A stretch of DNA of 61,079 bases. It comes from CAZTTG01 sp964615935 (GTDB taxonomy: Bacteria; Planctomycetota; UBA1135; GCA-002686595). Of this stretch, positions 7,847 through 15,988 are shown in pieces; the stretch's first letter is position 1, and every line of letters begins with the position of its first letter. Both the position numbers and the translations under genes were made by a program. The notes beneath the pieces are model-generated. The model ran no database searches. It saw nothing but the letters and a program-made list of their open reading frames with translations, and was not told where the DNA came from. The stretch is taken from contig CAZTTG010000031.1 in assembly GCA_964615935.1 (NCBI GenBank), positions 1 through 61,079 of the forward strand. Reading direction: 5' to 3'.

Positions 7847-10800
7847 ATGACCGAGAACCAGAACCCGACCCTGTCCGCCTTCGAGGGCGATTCGGTGCCC
7901 GACGACGCGACCCTGGCCGCGGCCGGCCTCGACCGCAGGGATTTCCTGCGGGTGAGCAGCAGCCTGGCGGCGGCCGCCGCCATCACCGCCGCCGGATGTT
8001 CGCCGCCGGCGGAGACCTCCCGGCCGTTCCACCAGCGGCCGGAGAATCTCAATCGCCACGGCCAGCAGAAGCTCTACGCCACGGTGCTCGACGGCGCGCC
8101 GGTGCTGGTGCGCTGCCGCGAGGGACGCCCCATCGGGATCATCCCCAATCCGGGGGATCCCAGCGGCCGCGGCCTGACCGTGCGCAGCCACGCCGCGCTC
8201 CTGGATCTCTACGATCCGGACCGCGCCACCGGGCCGCTGTTCGTGCAGCGCGGCGAGGGGGCGGTGGCGAAAAGCGGATGGAGCACCGTCGGCGGCGAGG
8301 TGGTGCGGCGCCTGCGCTCCCGGTCGGGCGACGTGGTCCTGCTCACCGGGCCGGTCACCGGTCCCGCCACCCGCGCGCTGCTGGCCGAGCTGGGCTCGGC
8401 CCTGGGCGTGCGGCACGCGGTCTGGCAGCCGATCGCCCAGGACGCGCCGGCCCAGGCCTGGCGGGCCGCCCGCGGCGAGGGCGGGCCCCCTCGGCCGCGG
8501 CTGGATCGCGCCGATCTGATCGTCGGCTTCGGGGCCGAGTTCATCGACCAGCCGGCGGACGGCCTCGAGCGCGAGTTCGCCAAGCGCCGCGACCCGGGCG
8601 CCGAGGGCGGAATGAGCCGCTTCATCCAGCTCGAGGGTCGGCTCAGCCTGACCGGCGCCAACGCGGACCGGAGGGTGCGGGTGCGCGACTCGCGGCTCTC
8701 CGCGGTGGCCGCGGCCGTGGCCCACGAGATCATCGTCGGGCAGAGGGTCGGGCCGCTGGCGGGGAACGCCGCCCTGGCGGCGGCCCTGGCCCCCTTCCCC
8801 GCCGCGGCGGCCGAGGCCGGCGTGGACGGCGCGGTGATCGCCGACCTGGCGAAGGAGCTGGTGGCGGCCGGAGACCGGGCCGTGGTCCTGGCCGGAGGCA
8901 CGGCGTCCTACGGCGCGGGCGGCCCGGCCCTGGAGGCCGCGGTGGTGCTGCTCAACGCCAGCCTCGGCAGCCACGGCGGCCCGTGCTTCGAGCGCGGCGC
9001 GGGCGAGGCCGGGGCCGGCGGCGGCCTCGCGGAGCTGACCGCGCTGGCCGAGGAAATGAAGGCCGGCAAGGTCTCGACCCTGATCCTCGCCGGGGCGAAC
9101 CCGGTCTACGATGCGCCCATCGACTTCGCCGCGGCCATGGCCTCGGTGGAGCTGAGCGTCTCGCTGAACGACCGGATCGACGAGACCGCGGCCCTGGCGG
9201 ACTACCTGGCCCCGGCGAGCCACTCCCTGGAGTCCTGGGGGGACGCGCGCCTCGGCCCGGACCTGCCGGCGGTGCAGCAGCCGGTGATCCGTCCGCTCTA
9301 CGACACCCACGGCCTATGGGACATCCTGGTGGCCTGGGGCTCGGCCGCCGGCGCCGAGGGCGCCGTCGCCGCGGCCCAGGCGCTCGCCCGGCCGGCCGAG
9401 GAAGGGGAGGTGGCGCCGGAGCAGCAGAGCGGCGCCTACCACTACATACGCGCGCACTGGATCGCCGCCGGGCTGGTGGACACGGGAGCGGCCTTCGAGG
9501 AGTGCCTGCGGCTCGGGCATCGGGCCGCGGCGACCGGGGAGGCCGCCTCGCCGATCCCGATCGGGGCCGCAGCCCTCGCCGGTCTGGCCGCCCTGCTCGA
9601 GCCCCCCTCTGCGGCCTCGGGGCTGGAGCTCCAGCTCTACCCCCACTTCGCGATGCTCGACGGACGCGCCGGCAACAACGGCTGGCTGCAGGAGCTCCCC
9701 GATCCGATCACCCGCCTGAGCTGGGGCGGCGCGGCCTCGATCGCGCCGCGCCGCTTCGACGCCTTGGGCCTCGCCAATGGCGACCGCGTGGCGCTCACGG
9801 TGGGGGGCGAGACCATCGAGCTGCCGGCCTATCGCCACGCCGGCATGCACGAGGATCAGATCGCGGTCCCGCTGGGGCTGGGCCGCACCCACTGCGGCAA
9901 GATCGGCGTCGAGGTCGGGACCAACGCGTTCGGCCTGCAGCAGGTGAGCGGCGGTCGGCCGCTGCGCGCCGGCTTGCCGGTCGAGCTCGAGAAGGCCGGC
10001 GGCCATCAGACGCTCGCCAAGATCCAGGGCGCCGACGTGGTCGACCGCAGGCCGCGGCCGATCGTGCCGATCGCCGCCTTGAGCGAGTACCAGGAGAACC
10101 CCGAGGCCGGCACCGAGCAGGTCCACGGGGGTCCCTCGGCCTGGGCGGAGCACCCCTTTGAGGGCCACCGCTGGGGCATGACCATCGACCTCTCCAGGTG
10201 CAACGGCTGCGGCAAGTGCACCCTGGCCTGCCAGGCCGAGAACAACGTCCCGGTGGTGGGTCGCCAGGCGATCATCGACGGCCGCGAGATGTGCTGGCTC
10301 CGCATCGACCGCTACTACGACGCGCCTCCCAAGGAGGGGGGCTGGGGCGACGACGTCTACGACGGGCCCCTGGAGGTGGTGGAGGAGCCGGTCACGGTGT
10401 TCGAGCCGATGCTCTGCCAGCACTGCGAGAACGCGCCCTGCGAGACGGTCTGCCCGTTCAACGCCACCATGCACAGCGAGGATGGCCTGAACCAGCAGAT
10501 CTACAACCGCTGCGTCGGAACCCGCTACTGCGCCAACAACTGTCCCTTCAAGGTGCGGCGCTACAACTGGTTCGAGTACTCCAAACCCCAGTCCAGCTCG
10601 TTCTTCAGGCTGCTCTTCCCGGACCTGAAGCGCCACGCGGCGCTCAACACCCGCGGCCGGATGCAGATGAAGAACAACCCGGAGGTCACGGTGCGCAGCC
10701 GGGGGGTGATGGAGAAGTGCTCCTTCTGCGTGCAACGCATCCGGGAGGCGCGGGCCGAGGCCATTCGCCAGGGTGCGCCCGGCGAGCTCGCCGACGGCGC

Positions 10801-10981
10801 GGTGGTGCCGGCCTGCATGGAGTCCTGCCCCACCGGGGCCATCACCTTCGGCGACCTGAACGATCCGACCACCCGGACAGCCAAGTTGGCGGCGGATCCG
10901 CGAGCCATGCGCTTGCTGGAGTCCACCGGTGTGAAGCCCGTCATCTCCTACTTGACCAAGGTGCGCAATGACAACGCCTAG
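7847..10981 (+). CDS. actB: Alternative complex III subunit ActB, molybdopterin-oxidoreductase-like/iron-sulfur fusion
   Basis: 1044-residue periplasmic subunit. A Tat-type signal (RRDFL at about residues 31-35, then an Ala-rich stretch) starts the protein. The large N-terminal part resembles the molybdopterin oxidoreductase fold but lacks the residues needed to bind the cofactor in this family. The C-terminal third carries the ferredoxin-like module with four cysteine groups: CNGCGKCTLAC (about 785-795), CQHCENAPCETVCP (about 858-871), CVGTRYCANNCP (about 889-900) and CSFC/CMESCP (about 958 and 990). This agrees with three [4Fe-4S] and one [3Fe-4S] cluster in characterised complexes. The end overlaps actC by 14 nt. 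Confidence 0.95.
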   Translation: MTENQNPTLSAFEGDSVPDDATLAAAGLDRRDFLRVSSSLAAAAAITAAGCSPPAETSRPFHQRPENLNRHGQQKLYATVLDGAPVLVRCREGRPIGIIPNPGDPSGRGLTVRSHAALLDLYDPDRATGPLFVQRGEGAVAKSGWSTVGGEVVRRLRSRSGDVVLLTGPVTGPATRALLAELGSALGVRHAVWQPIAQDAPAQAWRAARGEGGPPRPRLDRADLIVGFGAEFIDQPADGLEREFAKRRDPGAEGGMSRFIQLEGRLSLTGANADRRVRVRDSRLSAVAAAVAHEIIVGQRVGPLAGNAALAAALAPFPAAAAEAGVDGAVIADLAKELVAAGDRAVVLAGGTASYGAGGPALEAAVVLLNASLGSHGGPCFERGAGEAGAGGGLAELTALAEEMKAGKVSTLILAGANPVYDAPIDFAAAMASVELSVSLNDRIDETAALADYLAPASHSLESWGDARLGPDLPAVQQPVIRPLYDTHGLWDILVAWGSAAGAEGAVAAAQALARPAEEGEVAPEQQSGAYHYIRAHWIAAGLVDTGAAFEECLRLGHRAAATGEAASPIPIGAAALAGLAALLEPPSAASGLELQLYPHFAMLDGRAGNNGWLQELPDPITRLSWGGAASIAPRRFDALGLANGDRVALTVGGETIELPAYRHAGMHEDQIAVPLGLGRTHCGKIGVEVGTNAFGLQQVSGGRPLRAGLPVELEKAGGHQTLAKIQGADVVDRRPRPIVPIAALSEYQENPEAGTEQVHGGPSAWAEHPFEGHRWGMTIDLSRCNGCGKCTLACQAENNVPVVGRQAIIDGREMCWLRIDRYYDAPPKEGGWGDDVYDGPLEVVEEPVTVFEPMLCQHCENAPCETVCPFNATMHSEDGLNQQIYNRCVGTRYCANNCPFKVRRYNWFEYSKPQSSSFFRLLFPDLKRHAALNTRGRMQMKNNPEVTVRSRGVMEKCSFCVQRIREARAEAIRQGAPGELADGAVVPACMESCPTGAITFGDLNDPTTRTAKLAADPRAMRLLESTGVKPVISYLTKVRNDNA

Positions 10982-12416
10982 TCTCTACGCCACCGTCAAG
11001 GACGACAGCCAGCTCACCGGCCGGCCGGTCGTCCTCCCCGGCGCCGGCCCCTTCGGCGGCGACGAGGAGATCGAAGAGCCGCTGGTGACCGGCGGCAAGC
11101 GGTACGCCGACGTCGACAAGGACATCTGCCTCCACACCGAGCAGTTCCCCACCCGGCTCTGGTGGATCGCCTTCGCCATCTCCTCGAGCTTCCTGGCCCT
11201 GCTGGTCTTCTCGATCATCGCCCTGTCGTACATCGGCGTGGGGATCGTGGGGACCAACAGCCCGGTCGGATGGGGGACCTTCATCGTCAACTTCGTCTTC
11301 TGGATCGGCATCGGCCACGCCGGCACGCTGATCTCGGCGGTCCTCTTCCTGTTCCGCCAGAGGTGGCGCACCGGGATCAACCGGGCGGCCGAGGCCATGA
11401 CGCTCTTCGCCGTGGCCTGCGCCGCCATGTTCCCGCTGCTGCACCTGGGCCGGCTCTGGTTCGCGCACTGGATCTTCCCCTACCCCAACGGCCGGGGACC
11501 GATCTGGATCAACTTCAACAGCGCGCTGTCCTGGGACGTCTTCGCCATCTCCACCTACGGCCTGGTCTCCCTGACCTTCTGGTACATGGGGCTCCTGCCG
11601 GACCTGGCCACGGTGCGGGATCGCGCCACCCACCCCTGGCGCAAGCGGCTCTACAACGCGCTCTCCTGCGGCTGGAACGGCTCCAACCGGGCCTGGCGCC
11701 ACTACGAGTCGGCCTACCTGCTCCTGGCGGCCTTCGCCACGCCCCTGGTGTTCTCGGTGCACACCATCGTCTCCTTCGACTTCGCCACCTCGATCGTCCC
11801 CGGCTGGCACACCACCATCTTCCCGCCCTACTTCGTGATCGGCGCCATCTTCTCCGGCTTCGCCATGGTGATCACGCTGATGTCGATCATGCGGGGGGTC
11901 TTCAAGCTCAAGAACTACATCACCATCAATCACATGGAGGCGATGGCCAAGATCCTGATGCTGACCGGCTTGCTGGTCGGCTTCGCCTACGCCACCGAGT
12001 TCTTCATGGCCTGGTACTCCGGCAGCGAGTGGGAGGGCTTCATCTTCCGCAACCGCGCCTTCGGCCCCTACGGCTGGAGTTACTTCATCATGTTCACCTG
12101 CAACGCCATCGTGCCGCAGCTCTTCTGGTTCAAGAGCATGCGCCGCAACCCCTGGGTGCTCTTCATCGTGGCGATCCTGGTGAACATCGGCATGTGGTTC
12201 GAGCGATTCGTCATCATCATCACCTCCTTGCACCGCGACTTCCTGCCCTCGAGCTGGGGCATGTTCTCGATGACCTTCTGGGACTGGTCGATCCTCCTGG
12301 GCTCCTTCGGCCTGTTCTTCACCCTGTTCCTGCTTTTCGTGCGCGTGCTGCCAGCCATCGCCATCTCCGAGATCAAGGGGGTGATGGATCCGAAGGTGGC
12401 GCGCGGGGAGGGCTGA
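10968..12416 (+). CDS. actC: Alternative complex III subunit ActC, NrfD-like quinol-binding membrane protein
   Basis: 482 residues with about ten membrane helices, NrfD/PsrC family, the probable quinol-oxidising subunit. The characteristic N-terminus (about 60 soluble residues containing YADVDKDI) leads into helix one. Conserved polar and His residues occur within helices, for example GIGHAGTLISA and FHxLGR-like stretches. The start ATG lies inside actB (14-nt overlap), indicating coupled translation. actD begins 3 nt after the stop. Confidence 0.95.
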   Translation: MTTPSLYATVKDDSQLTGRPVVLPGAGPFGGDEEIEEPLVTGGKRYADVDKDICLHTEQFPTRLWWIAFAISSSFLALLVFSIIALSYIGVGIVGTNSPVGWGTFIVNFVFWIGIGHAGTLISAVLFLFRQRWRTGINRAAEAMTLFAVACAAMFPLLHLGRLWFAHWIFPYPNGRGPIWINFNSALSWDVFAISTYGLVSLTFWYMGLLPDLATVRDRATHPWRKRLYNALSCGWNGSNRAWRHYESAYLLLAAFATPLVFSVHTIVSFDFATSIVPGWHTTIFPPYFVIGAIFSGFAMVITLMSIMRGVFKLKNYITINHMEAMAKILMLTGLLVGFAYATEFFMAWYSGSEWEGFIFRNRAFGPYGWSYFIMFTCNAIVPQLFWFKSMRRNPWVLFIVAILVNIGMWFERFVIIITSLHRDFLPSSWGMFSMTFWDWSILLGSFGLFFTLFLLFVRVLPAIAISEIKGVMDPKVARGEG

Positions 12417-12419
12417 GCC

Positions 12420-12974
12420 ATGGCAAACCCGACTTCAGACAAGGGCGTGCTCGGGCATTTCAGGACCCCGGACGAGGCCTTGACTGCCGCCCGCCAGGTG
12501 CGGGACTCGCAGTACAGTCACTTCGATTTCCTGACGCCGTTCCCCGTGCACGGCATGGACCAGGCCATGGGGCAGCGGCGTAGCTGGGTGCCCCTGGCCA
12601 CCGTCGTGCTGGTGATCTGCGGGATCCTCACGGCCCAGGTCATGATGAACTTCATCATGGTCTTCGACTGGCCCATGAACTTCGGCGGCAAGCCATTCTG
12701 GTCCTGGCCCTCGTTCATCCCGATCACCTTCGAGCTGATGGTCCTGTTCGGCGCCATCGGCACGGCGATCGTGGCGATCTGGGCCGGCAAGCGGGACACC
12801 ATCCCGCAGCCCCCGGCCATGCTGATCCGGACCGGCGCCACGGTGGACAGGTTCGTGGTCTGGATCTCGGCCACCGATCCGAAGTTCCAGACCGACGAGG
12901 TGGTTCGCTTCGTCGAATCCCTGGGCGCCGCCGGCGTCCAGCTCGTGGAAGGAAAGGAGGGGCCCGATGCTTAG
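12420..12974 (+). CDS. actD: Alternative complex III subunit ActD (DUF3341)
   Basis: 184 residues. The N-terminus is a soluble domain (GVLGHFRTPDEALTAARQVR, residues 9-28, and YSHFDFLTPFPVHGMD, about 32-47), followed by two membrane helices (about 60-80 and 100-122), the DUF3341/ActD layout. It packs against ActC in known structures. A GGGGAGGG ribosome site precedes the ATG. The last 8 nt overlap actE. Confidence 0.93.
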   Translation: MANPTSDKGVLGHFRTPDEALTAARQVRDSQYSHFDFLTPFPVHGMDQAMGQRRSWVPLATVVLVICGILTAQVMMNFIMVFDWPMNFGGKPFWSWPSFIPITFELMVLFGAIGTAIVAIWAGKRDTIPQPPAMLIRTGATVDRFVVWISATDPKFQTDEVVRFVESLGAAGVQLVEGKEGPDA

Positions 12975-13587
12975 GCAAGGCTCCGGCGCGATGCGCCTCT
13001 TCGCCCTCCCGGTGATCCTCACCCTGCTCCCCGCCTGTGAGATGGGTCTTCCGGCCGGATCCGAGCCCCAGGGGGAGCTCAAGTTCCTCGACATGGGGGA
13101 CCAGCCCAAGCTCAAACCGCAGCGCGGCGACCTCCTGGGCGAGAACCCGACCGGCATGCTGACACCGCCGGCGGGCGCGATCGCAGTCGACGAGAAGCCG
13201 TATCCCTATGCGCAGGATCAGGTCGAGCTGGCCGCGGCCGAGCTGCACAATCCCCTGCCGGCGAGCCCGGAGGTGATCGAGAAGGGCGAGTTCATCTTCG
13301 AGAACGTCTGCATCGTCTGCCACGGGCCGGAGGGGGCCGGGGACGGGAACCTCACCCGGCTCTTTCCCAAGCCGCCCAGCCTGATGACTCAGAAGGTGCG
13401 CGACTGGACCGACGGGCGCCTCTTCCACCAGGCGATGCGCGGCCAGGGCTCCATGCCGAGCCACGCCAGCGTCGCCTCGAAGGACGACATCTGGTCCGTC
13501 ATCCACTACCTACGAACGATGCAGGAGCGGCTGCCAGTGGCGCCGCCGGACGAGGGCGCCGCCTCGGAAGGAGGTGAGGACCAATGA
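12967..13587 (+). CDS. actE: Alternative complex III subunit ActE, monoheme cytochrome c lipoprotein
   Basis: 206 residues. A lipoprotein-type signal ends at LLPAC (Cys about 24). The single heme site CIVCH (residues about 115-119) is followed by the class I cytochrome pattern GPEGAGDG, and GQGSMPSH probably gives the axial Met. ActE is thought to be the electron exit toward the terminal oxidase or a soluble cytochrome. With the reduced one-heme CcoP encoded upstream, a direct ActE-to-cbb3 path is plausible. The start is set by an AGGAGG ribosome site 7 nt upstream, located inside actD. Confidence 0.94.
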   Translation: MLRQGSGAMRLFALPVILTLLPACEMGLPAGSEPQGELKFLDMGDQPKLKPQRGDLLGENPTGMLTPPAGAIAVDEKPYPYAQDQVELAAAELHNPLPASPEVIEKGEFIFENVCIVCHGPEGAGDGNLTRLFPKPPSLMTQKVRDWTDGRLFHQAMRGQGSMPSHASVASKDDIWSVIHYLRTMQERLPVAPPDEGAASEGGEDQ

Positions 13588-14792
13588 CTCACAGCCAAGA
13601 GATCCCCCAGCCGCCGGACTGCATCCCCGTGTCGGGCCAGCTCAAGCTCCTGGCCCTCATCGCCGCCCTGGCGGGAGCCGGTGTCTTCCTGTGGGCCCTG
13701 ACCAGCGGGCACGCCGAGCTGGCCTGGAGCTCCTACCTGATCGGGGCCTTCTTCACCCTCGGCCTGGCGGTGTTCGGCGTGCTCTGGAACGCCATCAACT
13801 ACCTGTCCAAGGGGTCCTGGTCGGTCTCCATGCGCCGGATCCCCGAGGCGATGACCAGCTGGCTGCTCCCGGGCGGTCTGCTGGCCCTGGGCGTGGCCCT
13901 CGGCGGCCATCACCTCTACCACTGGACCGATCCGGCCGCGGTGCAGGCCGACGAGCTGCTGCGCCACAAGGAGCCCTTCCTCAACATGGGGATGTTCTAC
14001 GCCCTGGTGGGGGCGAGCATCCTGGTGTGGCTGGTCTTCGCCACCCTCATCGGGCGCAACTCGCGCGCCCAGGACGCCAGCGGCGAGGTGGGCCTCAGCC
14101 GCGCCAACGTGGTCCTGTCGGCCATCTTCGTGGTGCTCTTCGCCGTCAGCTTCAGCCTGGTGAGCTTCTACCTCCTGATGTCCCTGGAGGCCCACTGGTT
14201 CTCCACCATGTACGCGGTCCTGACCTTCACCGACATGGTGCAGAGCGGTATCGCCTTCGTGGCGCTGGTGGCGGCCGTCCTGATCCTCCGCGGTGGGCTC
14301 GGCGGCTTCCTTAACGAGAACCACCTGCACAGCCTGGGCAAGCTGCTGTTCGCCTTCACCGGCTTCTGGGCCTACATCTACTTCTGCCAGTATCTGCTGA
14401 TCTGGTACGCCAACATCCCCGAGGAGACGACCCACTTCCTGGCCCGCCAAGGGAACGGCTGGCTGCCCTACCTCCTGATCCTGCCGCTGCTCAAGTTCGT
14501 CGTGCCCTTCGTCTACATGGCGCCGCGCAACAACAAGCGCAAGCCGACCCGGGTGGCGGCCATGGCGGTCCTGATCCTGGTGGCGCAGTTCTGGGAGCTC
14601 TACGTGCTGGTCGCGCCCACCGTCGGGCACGGCGGCGAGAAGGCCCACGGGCACCTGCCGTGGGCGGAGCTGGTCGTCACCGCCGGCTTCCTGGGCCTCT
14701 TCTTCATGGTCTTCGCCTGGTCCCTGGGTCGGCACAACGCCGTGCCCCTCAAGGATCCTCGCATCCGGGAGTGCCTGGCCCTGCACCAATAG
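13584..14792 (+). CDS. actF: Alternative complex III subunit ActF, membrane protein
   Basis: 402 residues with about ten membrane helices, distantly related to ActC/NrfD; the second large membrane subunit of alternative complex III. WSVSMRRIPEAM (about residues 76-87) and FCQYLLIWYANIPEET (about 266-281) are ActF-like landmarks. A very strong ribosome site (GGAGGTGA) lies 7 nt before the ATG at the end of actE, giving a 4-nt overlap of the genes. The next gene starts 9 nt after the stop, so the transcript probably continues. Confidence 0.94.
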   Translation: MTHSQEIPQPPDCIPVSGQLKLLALIAALAGAGVFLWALTSGHAELAWSSYLIGAFFTLGLAVFGVLWNAINYLSKGSWSVSMRRIPEAMTSWLLPGGLLALGVALGGHHLYHWTDPAAVQADELLRHKEPFLNMGMFYALVGASILVWLVFATLIGRNSRAQDASGEVGLSRANVVLSAIFVVLFAVSFSLVSFYLLMSLEAHWFSTMYAVLTFTDMVQSGIAFVALVAAVLILRGGLGGFLNENHLHSLGKLLFAFTGFWAYIYFCQYLLIWYANIPEETTHFLARQGNGWLPYLLILPLLKFVVPFVYMAPRNNKRKPTRVAAMAVLILVAQFWELYVLVAPTVGHGGEKAHGHLPWAELVVTAGFLGLFFMVFAWSLGRHNAVPLKDPRIRECLALHQ

Positions 14793-14801
14793 GGAGGGAG
14801 C

Positions 14802-15266
14802 ATGAACCGCCGGGATTTCCTCCTGGGAGGCGGCCTGGCCGTCGCGCTGGCCGCGGGCATCCTGTTGACGCGCGGCTCGGACGCGGGCGACGGGCCGCCC
14901 GCGGGTCTGGACCTCACGCATTCCGATGGCCGGCTGGACGTCGACGGCATCGCGGTGGAGGTGACCGCCGGGCCGCGCCCCCTGCGCGTCTTCGATCGGC
15001 TGCGCTTCAGCTTCCGGTTCTCGCGGGATGGGGAGGCGATCGCCGTCGCCGAGCCGCGCATCGACTTCAACATGGTGATGGACATGGGGCCCCACGCCTG
15101 GCGGCTGGTGCGCGACCAGGCCGGCCCCTGGGTGGCGGAGGACGTGGTGCTGCCGCAGTGCGGCAGCGGCAGCCGACTCTGGTTCGGGGACCTCACCTTC
15201 GAAGCCGAGGGCCAGCCGCGGGCGGCCCGCCTGCAGGTCGAGCTGCACCCGCCCGGCACGGACTGA
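14802..15266 (+). CDS. Exported small protein, YtkA/FixH-like beta-sandwich, possible copper-handling role
   Basis: 154 residues. The N-terminus has a Tat-like signal (NRRDFLLGGG, residues 2-11) with a hydrophobic core to about residue 25. The remaining part reads as one beta-sandwich domain. The segment FNMVMDMGPHAW (about residues 88-99) resembles the Met/His-rich loop of YtkA-like and PCu(A)C-like proteins, which is the basis for suggesting metal contact; this is inference. It lies between actF and a SafE/DsbD_2-like membrane gene, with the latter start overlapping its stop (TGATG at 15264-15268). GGGAGGGA precedes the ATG. It could equally be an assembly factor of alternative complex III. 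Confidence 0.55.
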   Translation: MNRRDFLLGGGLAVALAAGILLTRGSDAGDGPPAGLDLTHSDGRLDVDGIAVEVTAGPRPLRVFDRLRFSFRFSRDGEAIAVAEPRIDFNMVMDMGPHAWRLVRDQAGPWVAEDVVLPQCGSGSRLWFGDLTFEAEGQPRAARLQVELHPPGTD

Positions 15267-15931
15267 TGCGCGAGAGCCTCGATCTACTCGGGTTTCTGAT
15301 GCTGGGCCTGCTCGGCGGCTTCGGCCACTGCATCGGCATGTGCGGGCCCTTCGTGCTCTACATCTCGCGGCGCTTCGGCACCCCGGAGGCGAGCCGCGCC
15401 GCCATCCTCGGCCAGCAGGGGCTCTACGGCCTCGGGCGCATGCTCACCTACGCCGGCATGGGGATCGCCGCCGGGGCGCTGGGGCAGGCGGTGGACATGG
15501 CCGGCTCCATGCTCGGTTTCCAGCGGGTGGCCGCGGTGATCGCCGGCGGTCTGCTCATCCTCTATGCCCTGCTGTCTCTGATCGATCTCCTGCCCTTCCT
15601 GGCCAGCACCGGGGGCAGCCTCTTCGCGCGGGTGGCCCGCCGCCTCCGGGAGCGCTCCCCCAACAACGCCCTCCTGACCGGCATCCTGCTGGGCTTCCTG
15701 CCCTGCGGCCTGGTCTACTCGGCGGTGATCGCCGCCGCGGCCCAGGGCGGCGCGCTGAAGGGGGGCCTCGGCCTCCTGCTCTTCGGGGTGGGCACCCTGC
15801 CGGCGATGATGGGCCTCTCGCTGGTGGACGAGCTGCTGGCGCGCCACCGGGCCGTCATCAACCGGATCAGCATCCTCTTCCTGCTGGTCATGGGCGGCTG
15901 GTTCGTCTGGCAGGGGCTGAGCGCGGGCTGA
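15266..15931 (+). CDS. SafE/UreH-like (DsbD_2) membrane transporter of the cbb3 neighbourhood
   Basis: 221 residues with six predicted membrane helices. The first helix carries GHCIGMCGPF (about residues 19-28), a Cys/His/Met signature typical of the sulfite exporter TauE/SafE or UreH-like (DsbD_2) proteins found beside ccoGHIS in many genomes, where a role in copper or other metal supply is suspected. A second landmark is LGFLPCGLVY (about 145-154). The start codon overlaps the previous stop. It ends the respiratory block; a strong hairpin follows and the next gene is convergent. Confidence 0.8.
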   Translation: MRESLDLLGFLMLGLLGGFGHCIGMCGPFVLYISRRFGTPEASRAAILGQQGLYGLGRMLTYAGMGIAAGALGQAVDMAGSMLGFQRVAAVIAGGLLILYALLSLIDLLPFLASTGGSLFARVARRLRERSPNNALLTGILLGFLPCGLVYSAVIAAAAQGGALKGGLGLLLFGVGTLPAMMGLSLVDELLARHRAVINRISILFLLVMGGWFVWQGLSAG

Positions 15932-15940
15932 ACGCGAAGC

Positions 15941-15972
15941 GGCGCGCCCCGGAGCCTGGCCCGGGGCGCGCC
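15941..15972. terminator. Bidirectional hairpin terminator between convergent genes
   Basis: Perfect 12-bp inverted repeat GGCGCGCCCCGG / CCGGGGCGCGCC with an 8-nt loop, 9 nt after the SafE-like gene and 16 nt before the end of the opposing FG-GAP gene. No T-tract is obvious on either side, which is common in very GC-rich genomes. Confidence 0.7.
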
Positions 15973-15988
15973 GGTGGTCCCTCGATCC

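Noticed and set aside
7847..10981. ActB as an active molybdenum enzyme
   Set aside because: Gene order actABCDEF and the merged iron-sulfur domain identify the alternative complex III subunit, which lacks the cofactor.
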